Assembly: GCF_014651595.1 (NCBI RefSeq) | Contig: NZ_BMXE01000001.1 | Location: 868,001 to 932,000 of the forward strand | From: Pseudovibrio japonicus | GTDB lineage: Bacteria; Pseudomonadota; Alphaproteobacteria; Rhizobiales; Stappiaceae | DNA: 64,000 nucleotides | Direction of reading: 5' to 3' | Program-made: the position numbers and the translations under genes | The notes under the pieces: model-generated | Seen by the model: the letters and a program-made list of their open reading frames with translations, nothing else | Databases searched by the model: none | What the model was told of the DNA's origin: nothing | Shown here: piece after piece, positions 17,834-26,780 of the stretch | How positions within the stretch are numbered: the stretch's first letter is position 1 | Layout of the letters: every line of letters begins with the position of its first letter

Positions 17834-19114
17834 ATGAATATTCTGCTGATCGGTTCTGGCGGGCGTGAGCATGCGCTGGCATGGTCTTTGGCGAAATCTC
17901 CTGTGCTCAACGAGCTGTTTGTTGCTCCGGGCAACGCGGGCATAGAACAGTTTGCCAAGTGTGTTGCACTAGATCCAACAGATCACCGCAGTATTGTCGA
18001 GTTCTGCCGTTTGCATGACATCCATTTTGTTGTGGTCGGTCCAGAGGCGCCACTGGTTGATGGCCTGGCTGACAGCATTGAACATGCTGATATTCGCGTG
18101 TTCGGTCCTTCTGCTGCCGCGGCGCAGCTGGAAGGTTCCAAAGGCTTTACCAAGGACATGTGCGCACGGGCCAACGTGCCGACCGCTGCATATGGCCGGT
18201 TTGACAATGCGGAGGCCGCAAAGGCCTATGTTCGCGAACAAGGCGCACCGATTGTTGTCAAAGCTGACGGGCTTGCAGCTGGTAAAGGCGTGATCATGGC
18301 CATGACCGAGCAGGAAGCGCTTGATGCTGTCGACAGCTGCTTTGACGGGGCCTTTGGGGATGCTGGCGCCGAGGTTGTTGTTGAAGAGTTTCTTGTGGGT
18401 GAAGAAGCAAGCTTCTTTGTTCTTTCCGACGGTGTACATGCTCTGCCGCTGGCGACCGCTCAGGACCACAAACGGGCGTTTGATGGTGATGAAGGACCAA
18501 ATACAGGTGGCATGGGGGCTTACTCTCCAGCGCCTGTCATGACCCGCGAGATGGAAGAGCGGGTGATGAAGGAGATCATCCACCCAACCATCGCGGATAT
18601 GAAGGCACAGGGCCATCCGTTCAAAGGCGTGTTTTACGCTGGTCTGATGATCACCAAGGGTGGGCCGAAGCTGATTGAATACAACGTGCGCTTTGGCGAT
18701 CCTGAATGTCAGGTCCTGATGATGCGTCTTAAAACCGATCTGCTTCCTATTCTGCTTGGCTGTGCTGAGGGGACTTTGGATCAGGTTGATGCAGAGTGGT
18801 ACAAAGATCCTGCGATCACGGTTGTTATGGCGTCCAAGGGCTATCCGGGCTCCTATGAGAAACTAACCGAGATCAAAGGATTGGAAGAGGCTGCGGCTGA
18901 TCCTGATGTGGAGATTTTTCATGCAGGAACGGTTTCTGCTGAGGACAAGCTGCTGTCAAACGGCGGGCGTGTCTTGAACATCACCGCACGGGCACCAACG
19001 GTTTCTGAAGCGCGCGACAAAGCTTACGCGGCCATTGAGAAAATCGACTGGCCGGAAGGGTTTTACCGCCAAGACATCGGCTGGCGTGCTGTTGAGCGTG
19101 AGAAGCAGGGCTAA
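17834..19114 (+). CDS. purD: Phosphoribosylamine--glycine ligase PurD
   Basis: The 426-residue ATP-grasp enzyme ligates glycine to phosphoribosylamine, the second step of purine synthesis. It opens [17 protein letters not shown], the family N-terminal signature. It contains [13 protein letters not shown] (ATP-grasp), [11 protein letters not shown] and [12 protein letters not shown], which carry substrate and metal ligands. The frame is open from 17759, but the ATG at 17834 matches homologues. A strong terminator follows 20 bases after the stop. It is monocistronic. Confidence 0.97.
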   Translation: MNILLIGSGGREHALAWSLAKSPVLNELFVAPGNAGIEQFAKCVALDPTDHRSIVEFCRLHDIHFVVVGPEAPLVDGLADSIEHADIRVFGPSAAAAQLEGSKGFTKDMCARANVPTAAYGRFDNAEAAKAYVREQGAPIVVKADGLAAGKGVIMAMTEQEALDAVDSCFDGAFGDAGAEVVVEEFLVGEEASFFVLSDGVHALPLATAQDHKRAFDGDEGPNTGGMGAYSPAPVMTREMEERVMKEIIHPTIADMKAQGHPFKGVFYAGLMITKGGPKLIEYNVRFGDPECQVLMMRLKTDLLPILLGCAEGTLDQVDAEWYKDPAITVVMASKGYPGSYEKLTEIKGLEEAAADPDVEIFHAGTVSAEDKLLSNGGRVLNITARAPTVSEARDKAYAAIEKIDWPEGFYRQDIGWRAVEREKQG

Positions 19115-19134
19115 GCAAATTAGCTGAGTTTACG

Positions 19135-19163
19135 AAGAGCGGCTTACATGGCCGCTCTTTTTG
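19135..19163 (+). terminator. Terminator of purD
   Basis: The arms AAGAGCGGC and GCCGCTCTT flank a 7-base loop and run into T residues, 20 bases downstream of purD. Confidence 0.85.
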
Positions 19164-19183
19164 TTTCACCAGGGACTCTAGGT

Positions 19184-19216
19184 GAAAAAAAATCCTCCGA
19201 AGCAAGCTTCGGAGGA
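19184..19216 (-). terminator. Minus-strand Rho-independent terminator downstream of luxR
   Basis: TCCTCCGAAG (19193-19202) and CTTCGGAGGA (19207-19216) are perfect 10-base arms around CAAG. On the minus strand the hairpin is followed by eight T residues, so it stops leftward transcription. The only leftward gene upstream is luxR, whose stop is 207 bases away. Confidence 0.8.
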
Positions 19217-19423
19217 GTTGAATTTATCTACACTATTCGGTCGGGCCACGACAGCCTGTACCCAACCAACAGATCAAATCGATAAACTACCACAAACAAC
19301 TGCATGAAGCGCAATGGATGTCATGCAGGGGCTAAAGTGCAACCTCCAGCGACGTTAAGTATGCATAGATGCTTAGCTTAGAACAATTGGGGATTTTCCC
19401 TCATGGCGTTTAGTCGCATGAGC
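19217..19423 (-). other. Non-coding stretch between luxR and its terminator, possible 3' UTR or small RNA
   Basis: On the minus strand, 207 bases separate the luxR stop from a strong terminator. No coding frame is apparent. CTGCATGA and TCATGCAG around 19300 can form a stem. A long structured 3' UTR or a separate small RNA could lie here. The region on the plus strand after purD is otherwise empty. Confidence 0.35.
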
Positions 19424-20191
19424 TTAAGGCGAAAGCAGCTGAAAGGTCATTGCGCGGGCGACTGCATGCGTGCGGTTGGTCACTCGCAGTCGTTGGCAGG
19501 CGCGCTTGATGTGGTGCTCTACGGTCTTTTCAGAAAGATTGAGTATGTGCGCGATCTCTTTGTTTGCCCTACCCGCCGTCAACCAGAGCAGACATTCATG
19601 CTCTCGAGGCGTAAACCCAAAGAACTCACCCAGAGTTTCTGGCTCCTGCACATGGGAATGGAACAGCTGCACTGCGCCCTTCAGGGTTGCATAGCTCTCG
19701 GCCATCTGCGCATCAAAGGCGGCTTGTGTGCGTTCGCACGAGGCGAAGCTTGCGCCGCCGACAAGTTGCGTGTTGGAGCAATCGAGCGGAATGGTCACGC
19801 CGAACTTCAGACCCGCTGATCTAACATCGTTGAAGAACTCGTCATCAACCAGATCAGTTGGATTAATGGTGTAATCGGTCCAAAGCTGATCTATCGGGTT
19901 GCCGCTGAGCAGATGGCTCATACCCGGGTCTTTGAAGTAATAGCGGTTGGTGTTGTAGTGGTCTACCCAGTCACGCGCATGGTTGGACAGGCAGATTGGC
20001 TGACGGTCCTCCACACGGCCCTCAATTTTGGGCACGATGATGTAGGCGCCTTTTTCAAAGCCCAGCGTTTCGGCAAAGAGTGTCAGCTCTTCCCAGCGGG
20101 CTTGCACGGTGGAACAGTTCCATAGCTCTTGAGAAAACTGAAGTAAGTTTCGGTCAAAGCCTGCCGGATAGCCCATAGAATAGTTCATCAT
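19424..20191 (-). CDS. LuxR family quorum-sensing-type transcriptional regulator
   Basis: The 255-residue protein has an N-terminal autoinducer-binding domain and a C-terminal LuxR/GerE helix-turn-helix (about residues 193-250, GFTPREHECLLWL to THAVARA). The AHL-pocket residues of the family appear conserved: Trp75 and Tyr79 in RDWVDHY, Asp88-Pro89 in FKDP, Trp104 in QLWTDY and Gly131 in LKFG. It therefore probably binds an acyl-homoserine lactone or a related signal. No luxI-type synthase is present in this window, so it may be a solo receptor. A dyad at 20231-20247, just upstream of its start, is a candidate operator shared with the divergent patatin gene. Confidence 0.88.
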   Translation of the reverse strand: MMNYSMGYPAGFDRNLLQFSQELWNCSTVQARWEELTLFAETLGFEKGAYIIVPKIEGRVEDRQPICLSNHARDWVDHYNTNRYYFKDPGMSHLLSGNPIDQLWTDYTINPTDLVDDEFFNDVRSAGLKFGVTIPLDCSNTQLVGGASFASCERTQAAFDAQMAESYATLKGAVQLFHSHVQEPETLGEFFGFTPREHECLLWLTAGRANKEIAHILNLSEKTVEHHIKRACQRLRVTNRTHAVARAMTFQLLSP

Positions 20192-20230
20192 TTACACCGC
20201 AAGATTGGAGCAGTGCAGCATATCAGCCAA

Positions 20231-20247
20231 TTAAACCGCACGTTTAA
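20231..20247. promoter_or_regulatory. Inverted repeat in the luxR/patatin divergent promoter region
   Basis: TTAAAC-CGCAC-GTTTAA is a perfect 6-base dyad 40 to 56 bases upstream of the luxR start. Its size and position suit a binding site for a dimeric regulator, possibly LuxR itself. There is no similarity to the canonical Vibrio lux box, so this is inference from position. Confidence 0.35.
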
Positions 20248-20410
20248 CTGTCAGCACCAAAACATTCGATATGTTTGCCCCAACGCCCATCTATCGTTTA
20301 TCTATATACGTCGCCTATGATTATCGTTGTATTTCTTCCAATTTTCAATTGGAAAGCAAGGGAGAGAACCTATATTTTCGAATGATAGCAATTCAAGGAA
20401 CACACCTTCG

Positions 20411-21256
20411 ATGAGCACTCCCAAGATAGGTCTCGCCCTTGGCGGCGGAGGTGCCCGTGGCCTCTCCCATATTGTTGTCTTGCAAGCGCTTGATGACATG
20501 GGGCTGACTCCGCACGCCATTACCGGCACCTCTATTGGCGCCTTGGTTGGTGCCGGATATGCGGGCGGGATGAGTGGTGACCAGCTGGAGGCCTACACGC
20601 TGGAAACGCTTGGCGAGTGGAAGAAGGTTCTGGGCAAGCTGGTTGAAGTGAGTATGCCCAAGCGCTTTGCAGATTTGCTGGGTGCTGGCAGCACTTTCGG
20701 TCAGTTCAACTCCAAACGTGTGCTTGAAGTCTTTGTGGGTGAAGTGCTGAAGAACGACTTTTCGGAGCTCTCCATCCCGTTTCAGGCGATTGCCGCTGAC
20801 TACTACAAAGCCGAGGAAGTGCGTTTTTCAAAAGGCAGTCTGGTTGATGCGGTTGCTGCAAGTATTGCCATTCCTTTTGTCTTCAAGCCGGTACATCTCA
20901 ACGACACGGTCCTCATTGATGGCGGTGTCGTAAACCCGTTGCCCTTTGATGTGCTGCCCGATGATTGTGACATTGTCATTGCGGTGGATGTGGTGGGCAC
21001 CCCCCGAAAACCCGAAAAGCGCAAGTCGCCCAGCGCAACCGAGAGTGTATTCGGTGCAACTCAGATCCTGATGCAGACCATTTCTCAGGAAAAACTGAAA
21101 ATGCGACCACCTGATCTCTCAATTTTCCCGAATATTAAGCAATATCAGGTACTTGATTTTTTGAAGGCGCGTGAGATCCTCGAAGATAGCGCGGGGCTTC
21201 GTGAAGAAGTAAAGGTTGAGCTTGACCGGAAGATCGAGAACTACCTAATCTCCTAG
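20411..21256 (+). CDS. Patatin-like phospholipase family protein
   Basis: The 281-residue protein is a patatin-like (RssA/YchK-type) serine hydrolase. It opens with the oxyanion-hole motif GGGGARG at about residue 11, followed by the nucleophile elbow GTSIG (Ser catalytic). The Asp of the Ser-Asp dyad lies in IDGGVVNPLP. There is no signal peptide, so it is probably cytoplasmic or peripheral, acting on lipids or acyl esters. The frame is open from 20327, but the ATG at 20411 with AAGGA upstream gives the conventional N terminus. It is divergent from luxR and 15 bases upstream of fdhD. Confidence 0.88.
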   Translation: MSTPKIGLALGGGGARGLSHIVVLQALDDMGLTPHAITGTSIGALVGAGYAGGMSGDQLEAYTLETLGEWKKVLGKLVEVSMPKRFADLLGAGSTFGQFNSKRVLEVFVGEVLKNDFSELSIPFQAIAADYYKAEEVRFSKGSLVDAVAASIAIPFVFKPVHLNDTVLIDGGVVNPLPFDVLPDDCDIVIAVDVVGTPRKPEKRKSPSATESVFGATQILMQTISQEKLKMRPPDLSIFPNIKQYQVLDFLKAREILEDSAGLREEVKVELDRKIENYLIS

Positions 21257-21271
21257 AAAGAACAGAAAGAA

Positions 21272-22036
21272 GTGGAGCCTGGGTTGTCTATTCTGGACCC
21301 TGAGAGGCAAGCATCAATTGCTGATAGCAGAAAGCTTCCTCCCGAAGTGCCGGTTGCGGTGACACTGAACGGAGAAGGCTTTGCCGTGTTTATGGCAACC
21401 CCCAGAGATCTAGAGGACTTCGCCGTTGGTTTTGCCATTAGCGAGACAATTGTTTCAGGCATTCAGGAGGTTCACGGCCTCACCTTGCACGAGCATGGTG
21501 AGGAAGGGATCAGTGTCAATCTGGATATCGATGATGAACCGTTTTTCACCGCCATCAAGCGTAAGCGCCTGCTGACGGGTACCTCCGGCTGCGGCCTATG
21601 CGGCCTTGACAGCATCCGCGCTGCGTTGCGCACGCTTACGCCGCTTTCTCCACAACCTGCGCCTAAGACGGAGAGCATCAGCACCACGTTTGAGGCTATG
21701 CAGGCCGAACAGACGCTCAATGGTATTTACGGTGGGGGCCTGCATGCATCCGCCGTGTGCTGCGGGGATCAAATTCTGGCGGTGCGGGAAGATATTGGCC
21801 GGCACAACGCCATGGACAAGGCCCTTGGTGCCGGTGCCCGCAGCGGTGAACCGGTTGATCTGGTGATCACAACAAGCCGTTGCAGCTCCGATCTGGTGCA
21901 AAAGGCCGTCAGTGCCCGTGTAGGCACCCTTGCGGTTATGGCAACGCCAAGCGATCTTGCGGTCAAATTGGCACAAGAGAACTGTTTAAACCTATTTAGC
22001 TGCAACCGTGGATACAGCTTCACCCGCTATAGCTAA
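21272..22036 (+). CDS. fdhD: Formate dehydrogenase accessory sulfurtransferase FdhD
   Basis: The protein is FdhD, which transfers sulfur from IscS to the molybdenum cofactor and is needed for formate dehydrogenase activity. The essential CxxC lies in GTSGCGLCGLDSIR. VREDIGRHNAMDKALG and TTSRCSSDLVQKA are the other family signatures. I list the GTG at 21272. The in-frame TTG at 21284 has a better GGAG at seven bases and is an equal alternative, giving about 250 residues. It lies directly upstream of the molybdopterin oxidoreductase gene, its presumed client. Confidence 0.93.
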   Translation: MEPGLSILDPERQASIADSRKLPPEVPVAVTLNGEGFAVFMATPRDLEDFAVGFAISETIVSGIQEVHGLTLHEHGEEGISVNLDIDDEPFFTAIKRKRLLTGTSGCGLCGLDSIRAALRTLTPLSPQPAPKTESISTTFEAMQAEQTLNGIYGGGLHASAVCCGDQILAVREDIGRHNAMDKALGAGARSGEPVDLVITTSRCSSDLVQKAVSARVGTLAVMATPSDLAVKLAQENCLNLFSCNRGYSFTRYS

Positions 22037-22081
22037 CGACTCATCAAGTTCATGGCGTTTTAAGAGCCTGAGGAGTCCGGG

Positions 22082-24376
22082 GTGTCCGACAGTATTATTG
22101 CAAAGAAATCAACAGCTCCCGTTGGTGGCTGGGGTGCAGTGTGGCGTTGCGGTCAGGCTTTGATGCAAAACACTTCGCTGTTTCCGGCCTTGCAGAGCGT
22201 TCGGCAAATCAACCAGCCAGACGGGTTTGTTGGCCCGGGCAGTGCTTGGACTGCCCCTGAAAAAACCTCCTCCATCGAATTTTGCGAAAGCGGCGTTAAA
22301 GCCGTGGCTGCGGAGATGACCGACAAAAAGGTCACCGAAGCGCTGCTTCAGGACTACACGGTCTCCCAGCTGCGGACACTCTCTGACTTTGAGCTTGAGG
22401 ATCTGGGACGCCTCACCGCGCCACTGCGGTACAACAGACTTACTGATCGCTACAGCGAAATTACATGGGCGGAAGCCTTTAAGGAAATTGGTGCTGAGTT
22501 GCGCGCCCTGAAGGATCCGAAACAGGCGGTGTTTTACGCTTCCGGACGGGCCAGCAATGAAGCGGCGTTCCTCTACCAGCTCTTTGGTCGTCTTTACGGG
22601 ACCACCAACTTTCCCTCCAGCTCCAACATGTGCCATGAGGCCAGCTGCATTGCACTGGAGGAAGCAATCGGCAGCAGCTGCGGGAGCGTCAGTCTGGAAG
22701 ACTTCGGCAAAGCCGATGCCATCTTTGTGTTTGGACACAATCCGGGTGCAAACGATCCGCGTATGCTGCCTGTGCTGCGCGCAGCCACCCGGCGCGGTGC
22801 CCATGTTGTTTCCTTTAACCCGTTTAAAGAGCGTGGGCTGGAGCGATTTGCCGATCCAAAAAACCCACTTGAGATGATGCGGCTTGGCTCCTCCCCTGTG
22901 GCGAGCCACTTCTTTACCCCCAAGCTTGGCGGTGACATGGCGGCGGTGCGCGGCATGGTGAAAGCCATTCTTGCCTGGGATTATGAGCGCATTCTCACGC
23001 ACAGCCTGATCGATCGGGTCTTTATTGATGAGCATTGCGCTGGTTTCGAGGCCTATGAGAAGGCACTGGAATTAACGCCGTGGAAAGAGATTGAGGACCA
23101 GTCCGGCCTTTCCCGTGATCAGATTGAGAGAGCTGCACTGATTTATCTGCAATCTGACAAACCCATCATCACCTGGGGCACAGGCCTTACCCAGCATAAA
23201 CACTCGGTTGCGACCATTCGTGAGATCATGAACCTATTGTTCTTATGCGGCAATGTGGGCAAGGCCGGTGCCGGGGCCTGTCCGATGCCGGGCCATTTGA
23301 ATACACAGGGCATCCGACGTATGGGCCTAACCTCTCGCCCCAGCGCGGACCTCCTCGATGCTCTGAAACAAGCGTTCACCTTTGACCCGCCCAGCGACCG
23401 CGGAACGGATGTGGTGGACACCATCAAACAGATGCATGACCGCAAACTGCGCGTTTTCATTGGTCTTGGAGGCAATTTTGCCCGTTCGGCGCCGGATACA
23501 GATCTGACTGAAGAAGCACTGCGGAAGTGCCGATTGACGGTGAACATTGCGACCAAGTTGAACCGCAGCCATTTGATGACTGGTGCTCTGTCTTACATTC
23601 TGCCGTGCCTTGGACGCAGCGAGCGTGATGAGCAACGTTCCGGGGAGCAGATGGTGACTATTGAAGACATCTTTTCCAGAGTGCGCAGCTCCTCTGGTGT
23701 CAATCCGCCGGCCTCTGATCTCCTGATGTCAGAACTGGCAATTGTTGCCGGACTTGCCAGAGCAACGCTCGGCTCGCAGAAGATCAACTGGAGCCAGCTC
23801 ATAAATGACTATGACCAGATACGAGAGAAGATCGAAGAGGTTCTACCCGTGTTTGCCGGATTTGACGGCTGGGTACGAACCCCCGGTGGCTTTTCTCTGA
23901 GCAACCCGATTGCGGGGCGGCGGTGGGCGACTGCTTCCGGTAAGGCGGAGTTTTCCGCCAGCTCTTTACCACTTGCGACCTCAGCCCAGCAGACCGCAAA
24001 AGCCTCAAAACTTACATTCACCTTGCAAAGCTTGCGCGCCAACGACCAGTTCAACACCTCCATTTACACGTCCAACGATCCCTACAGGGGCATTTCCGGT
24101 GGGCGGCAAGTAGTTTTCATGAACCCGATTGATATGCGCCGGGCGGGCATTTCCAAGGGTGACAGGGTAGATTTGCGCGGGATGAACGAAGATGGTCGGA
24201 CCCGTCAGGCCCTAGGGTTTCAGGTGGTGCCCTATGACATACCGGAGGGGTGTGTTGCCTCCTACTTTCCGGAGGTGAATGTTCTGGTTCCGGTCTCTTC
24301 AACCGGTGACCAATCAGGTACGCCCACCAGCAAGGCTGTTCCTGTTTCTATTTCAAAATCCCTCAGGCGGGCGTGA
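22082..24376 (+). CDS. FdhF/YdeP family molybdopterin oxidoreductase
   Basis: The 764-residue protein belongs to the formate dehydrogenase-like FdhF/YdeP family (TIGR01701) of bis-MGD enzymes. It opens VGGWGAVWRCGQAL (GGWG signature) and has SSNMCHEAS with Cys184 at the likely Mo-ligand position. Later come VVSFNPFKERGLE, GLTQHKHSVATI and C-terminal TSNDPYRGISGGRQVVFMN, typical of the family. The N-terminal segment reads DGFVGPGSAW at residues 47-56, where the members I remember have DGFxCPxCAW, so two cysteines expected near an Fe-S cluster are Gly51 and Ser54. The substrate of the family is not established. FdhD upstream supports a Mo enzyme. It starts with GTG. Confidence 0.85.
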   Translation: MSDSIIAKKSTAPVGGWGAVWRCGQALMQNTSLFPALQSVRQINQPDGFVGPGSAWTAPEKTSSIEFCESGVKAVAAEMTDKKVTEALLQDYTVSQLRTLSDFELEDLGRLTAPLRYNRLTDRYSEITWAEAFKEIGAELRALKDPKQAVFYASGRASNEAAFLYQLFGRLYGTTNFPSSSNMCHEASCIALEEAIGSSCGSVSLEDFGKADAIFVFGHNPGANDPRMLPVLRAATRRGAHVVSFNPFKERGLERFADPKNPLEMMRLGSSPVASHFFTPKLGGDMAAVRGMVKAILAWDYERILTHSLIDRVFIDEHCAGFEAYEKALELTPWKEIEDQSGLSRDQIERAALIYLQSDKPIITWGTGLTQHKHSVATIREIMNLLFLCGNVGKAGAGACPMPGHLNTQGIRRMGLTSRPSADLLDALKQAFTFDPPSDRGTDVVDTIKQMHDRKLRVFIGLGGNFARSAPDTDLTEEALRKCRLTVNIATKLNRSHLMTGALSYILPCLGRSERDEQRSGEQMVTIEDIFSRVRSSSGVNPPASDLLMSELAIVAGLARATLGSQKINWSQLINDYDQIREKIEEVLPVFAGFDGWVRTPGGFSLSNPIAGRRWATASGKAEFSASSLPLATSAQQTAKASKLTFTLQSLRANDQFNTSIYTSNDPYRGISGGRQVVFMNPIDMRRAGISKGDRVDLRGMNEDGRTRQALGFQVVPYDIPEGCVASYFPEVNVLVPVSSTGDQSGTPTSKAVPVSISKSLRRA

Positions 24377-24555
24377 TTTTGCAGGAGGTGTAGTGTTTCG
24401 CCCATTGAAGGAGAAAGAAGCAAGAGAGCTGGCATCCGACGAGATTCAAACTAAGTTCGTTTGACTAAGTCGCTCTTATAGTATTTCCGACTTAGGCTCG
24501 CCAAAATACCTATCTATCGAGAAATGAAAAAGAAAAGCTTCGATAGGACTAGCAA

Positions 24556-25371
24556 ATGTCATTATCCGCTTCCCCTACGCATTACACACATGGGAGCGAT
24601 AAAAGCTCTTACTGGCGTTACAGGCTATTCAACGACGTTTTGCAGCCAGCGACGGAACATGGCTTATCGGAGTTACCGTTGAGGCCGGACATGGAGGTTC
24701 TAGAAGTTGGCTGCGGCATTGGCGATACCGCCTGTTACTTTGCTCAGGAAGTCTTTCCCGACGGACACGTCACCGCCTTTGATGTTGCGGAGGAACTTTT
24801 AGCCTTTGGGCCTGAGCAAGCCAAGTCACGCAACATCCAGAATATCAGCTTTATTTGCACCGATGCCTTTGATTTCGATTATTCACCAGAGCAATATGAT
24901 CTTATTCATGCTCGCTGCGTACTTAAGCATTTAAGTGATCCAACTTTTATAGTTTCCAAACTCTTTGAAGCACTTAAGCCTTCTGGGTGGTTGTTTGTAG
25001 AAGAAGAATATACACCTGTTCGCGGAACAGACACTGAATGTTGGCAAAAGCGATTTGCGATTTGGATATGGTTACTTGTGCGTGCAGCAGGTGGGCACCC
25101 GTATTATACGCGGCACCGTCTACCCGCCAGTATGGAGTCAATTGGCTTTCGGAACATTCGAGCGGAGAATTATGTATTTACGCCCAACCAAAAAAAGTAT
25201 TTCGAGATGATTTATCTGGCGCTTTCCAAGGAGCTGCGGTCTGGTCTTCTGGAAAAAGGGATCGCAAGTGAACAGCAAATTGAAGACTTGCAGGACATAT
25301 TCCAAAACGTTGATACTTCAATGTCCCAGCAGGCACTAAACATACCGCAGGTTTTTGGCCGCAAACCATAG
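24556..25371 (+). CDS. SAM-dependent class I methyltransferase
   Basis: The 271-residue soluble protein has the class I Rossmann signature VLEVGCGIGDTACYFAQEV (motif I, near residue 50). DVAEELLAFGPEQAKSR marks the acidic loop and YDLIHARCVLKHL is motif IV. The C-terminal part carries no recognisable substrate domain. The substrate is unknown; UbiE-like small-molecule methylation is a guess. It is a single gene in a region of mixed orientation, with no operon partner. Confidence 0.82.
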   Translation: MSLSASPTHYTHGSDKSSYWRYRLFNDVLQPATEHGLSELPLRPDMEVLEVGCGIGDTACYFAQEVFPDGHVTAFDVAEELLAFGPEQAKSRNIQNISFICTDAFDFDYSPEQYDLIHARCVLKHLSDPTFIVSKLFEALKPSGWLFVEEEYTPVRGTDTECWQKRFAIWIWLLVRAAGGHPYYTRHRLPASMESIGFRNIRAENYVFTPNQKKYFEMIYLALSKELRSGLLEKGIASEQQIEDLQDIFQNVDTSMSQQALNIPQVFGRKP

Positions 25372-25435
25372 ATCAGCTCCGTGTTACACAAACACATCAG
25401 ATAATGTGGAGGAATTGCCCGCTACATCCCACAGG

Positions 25436-26593
25436 TCATCGTAGAGGAGGCGTGCATGAATGGGCAGAAGTTCCTATGATTTTGGCGTGCCCATCAACCT
25501 CAGTAAAATCAATCAGTTTCTGCATATAAGGCAGGATATCAAGCTTTTTGCTGGCGACCCATTCGTCATTGTAGAGTGTGTCCAGATAGCGTTCTCCGCT
25601 GTCGCAAAGCAGGGTAACGATCGAGCCGTCTTCTTCGTTTTGCATCATCTCTTTTGCCAGCGCCAGTGCCCCATAAAGGTTCGTTCCTGTTGACCCTCCA
25701 CATTTGCGCAGAATAACGCCTTCCAACCATCTGATTGTTGCAATGCTTGCGGCATCGGGGATATCGAGCATGCGATCAATCACATCCGGTAGGAAGGAAG
25801 GTTCCACTCTTGGTCTGCCGATCCCCTCAATGAGTGAGGGTTTGCTTCTGGTGATGCTGTGATCTCTATTGCGATAGAACTCATGAAATACCGAGTTTTC
25901 CGGATCGACCACGCAGAGCTGGGTGTTGGCGTAGTCTTCCGTATGGAGCCTGATGTAACGACCAATGGTGGCCGTGGTGCCACCTGTGCCGGCGCTCATA
26001 ACAACCCATCTGGGGGCCGGAAAGCGCTCAAGTTTCATTTGCGAAAAAAGACTTTGCGCTATGTTGTTGTTGCCGCGCCAATCGGTGGCGCGCTCGGCAT
26101 AGGTGAACTGGTCCACGTAATGACCGCCTAGTTCTGCCGCGAGCCGTTCCGCTTCCCTGTAGATCTGGCGGGGCTCCACCAGATGGACCTCCCCGCCCAG
26201 CGCTTCAATCTCGCGGATCTTACCGGTAGCGGTTGCCTTCGGGGCGATGGCGACGAACGGATTGCCGATAAGCTGCGCGAAGTAGGCCTCCGAGATCGCC
26301 GTTGAGCCAGAGGAGGCTTCAACAATTGGCATACCCTCCCTAATCCAGCCGTTACAGATACCGTAGAGGACAAGCGAGCGCGCCAGCCTGTGTTTGAGGC
26401 TACCGCTTGGGTGGGTGCTCTCGTCTTTGAGGTAGAGATCAATACCCGCTTTGGTGAGCTTGGGGATATTCAGCTTGATCAGGTGGGTGTCGGCGGAGCG
26501 GCGGTAGTCAGCCTCGATGTTCTTGATGGCCTGCAGCGCCCATTCTCGCTCTGAGGGTTTGGGGTGATTGGTGTGGCTGTTGAATTCCAGCAT
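25436..26593 (-). CDS. PLP-dependent cysteine synthase family protein, Cds1-like L-cysteine desulfhydrase
   Basis: The 385-residue fold-type II PLP enzyme carries the Schiff-base lysine in HPSGSLKHRLARSL. The phosphate-binding segment is SAGTGGTTATIG, and the N terminus has the SADTHLIKL segment found in the Cds1 group. In that group, described for mycobacteria, the enzyme splits L-cysteine to sulfide, pyruvate and ammonia. Substrate specificity is inferred from family resemblance only. The frame is open from a GTG at 26653. I chose the ATG at 26593, which has AGGT upstream; the ATG at 26632 is an alternative. An AraC regulator lies directly upstream on the same strand. Confidence 0.8.
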   Translation of the reverse strand: MLEFNSHTNHPKPSEREWALQAIKNIEADYRRSADTHLIKLNIPKLTKAGIDLYLKDESTHPSGSLKHRLARSLVLYGICNGWIREGMPIVEASSGSTAISEAYFAQLIGNPFVAIAPKATATGKIREIEALGGEVHLVEPRQIYREAERLAAELGGHYVDQFTYAERATDWRGNNNIAQSLFSQMKLERFPAPRWVVMSAGTGGTTATIGRYIRLHTEDYANTQLCVVDPENSVFHEFYRNRDHSITRSKPSLIEGIGRPRVEPSFLPDVIDRMLDIPDAASIATIRWLEGVILRKCGGSTGTNLYGALALAKEMMQNEEDGSIVTLLCDSGERYLDTLYNDEWVASKKLDILPYMQKLIDFTEVDGHAKIIGTSAHSCTPPLR

Positions 26594-26780
26594 ATAGATA
26601 CCTGATCCGCCGTTGCTTTGGTCCCTCTCCATGTTTCGGGAGACCTTTCTCACAGCAAGTATACCCGCTGCGTTGCCAGTGGGTTGGATCGATCTTTCCG
26701 TTACAAAACAGAGAGTAAAGCGGAGGGTGCAAATGGGAGGATTTACGTAAAAGAAAGGCTATGCTGTGACGGCGAGCGCT

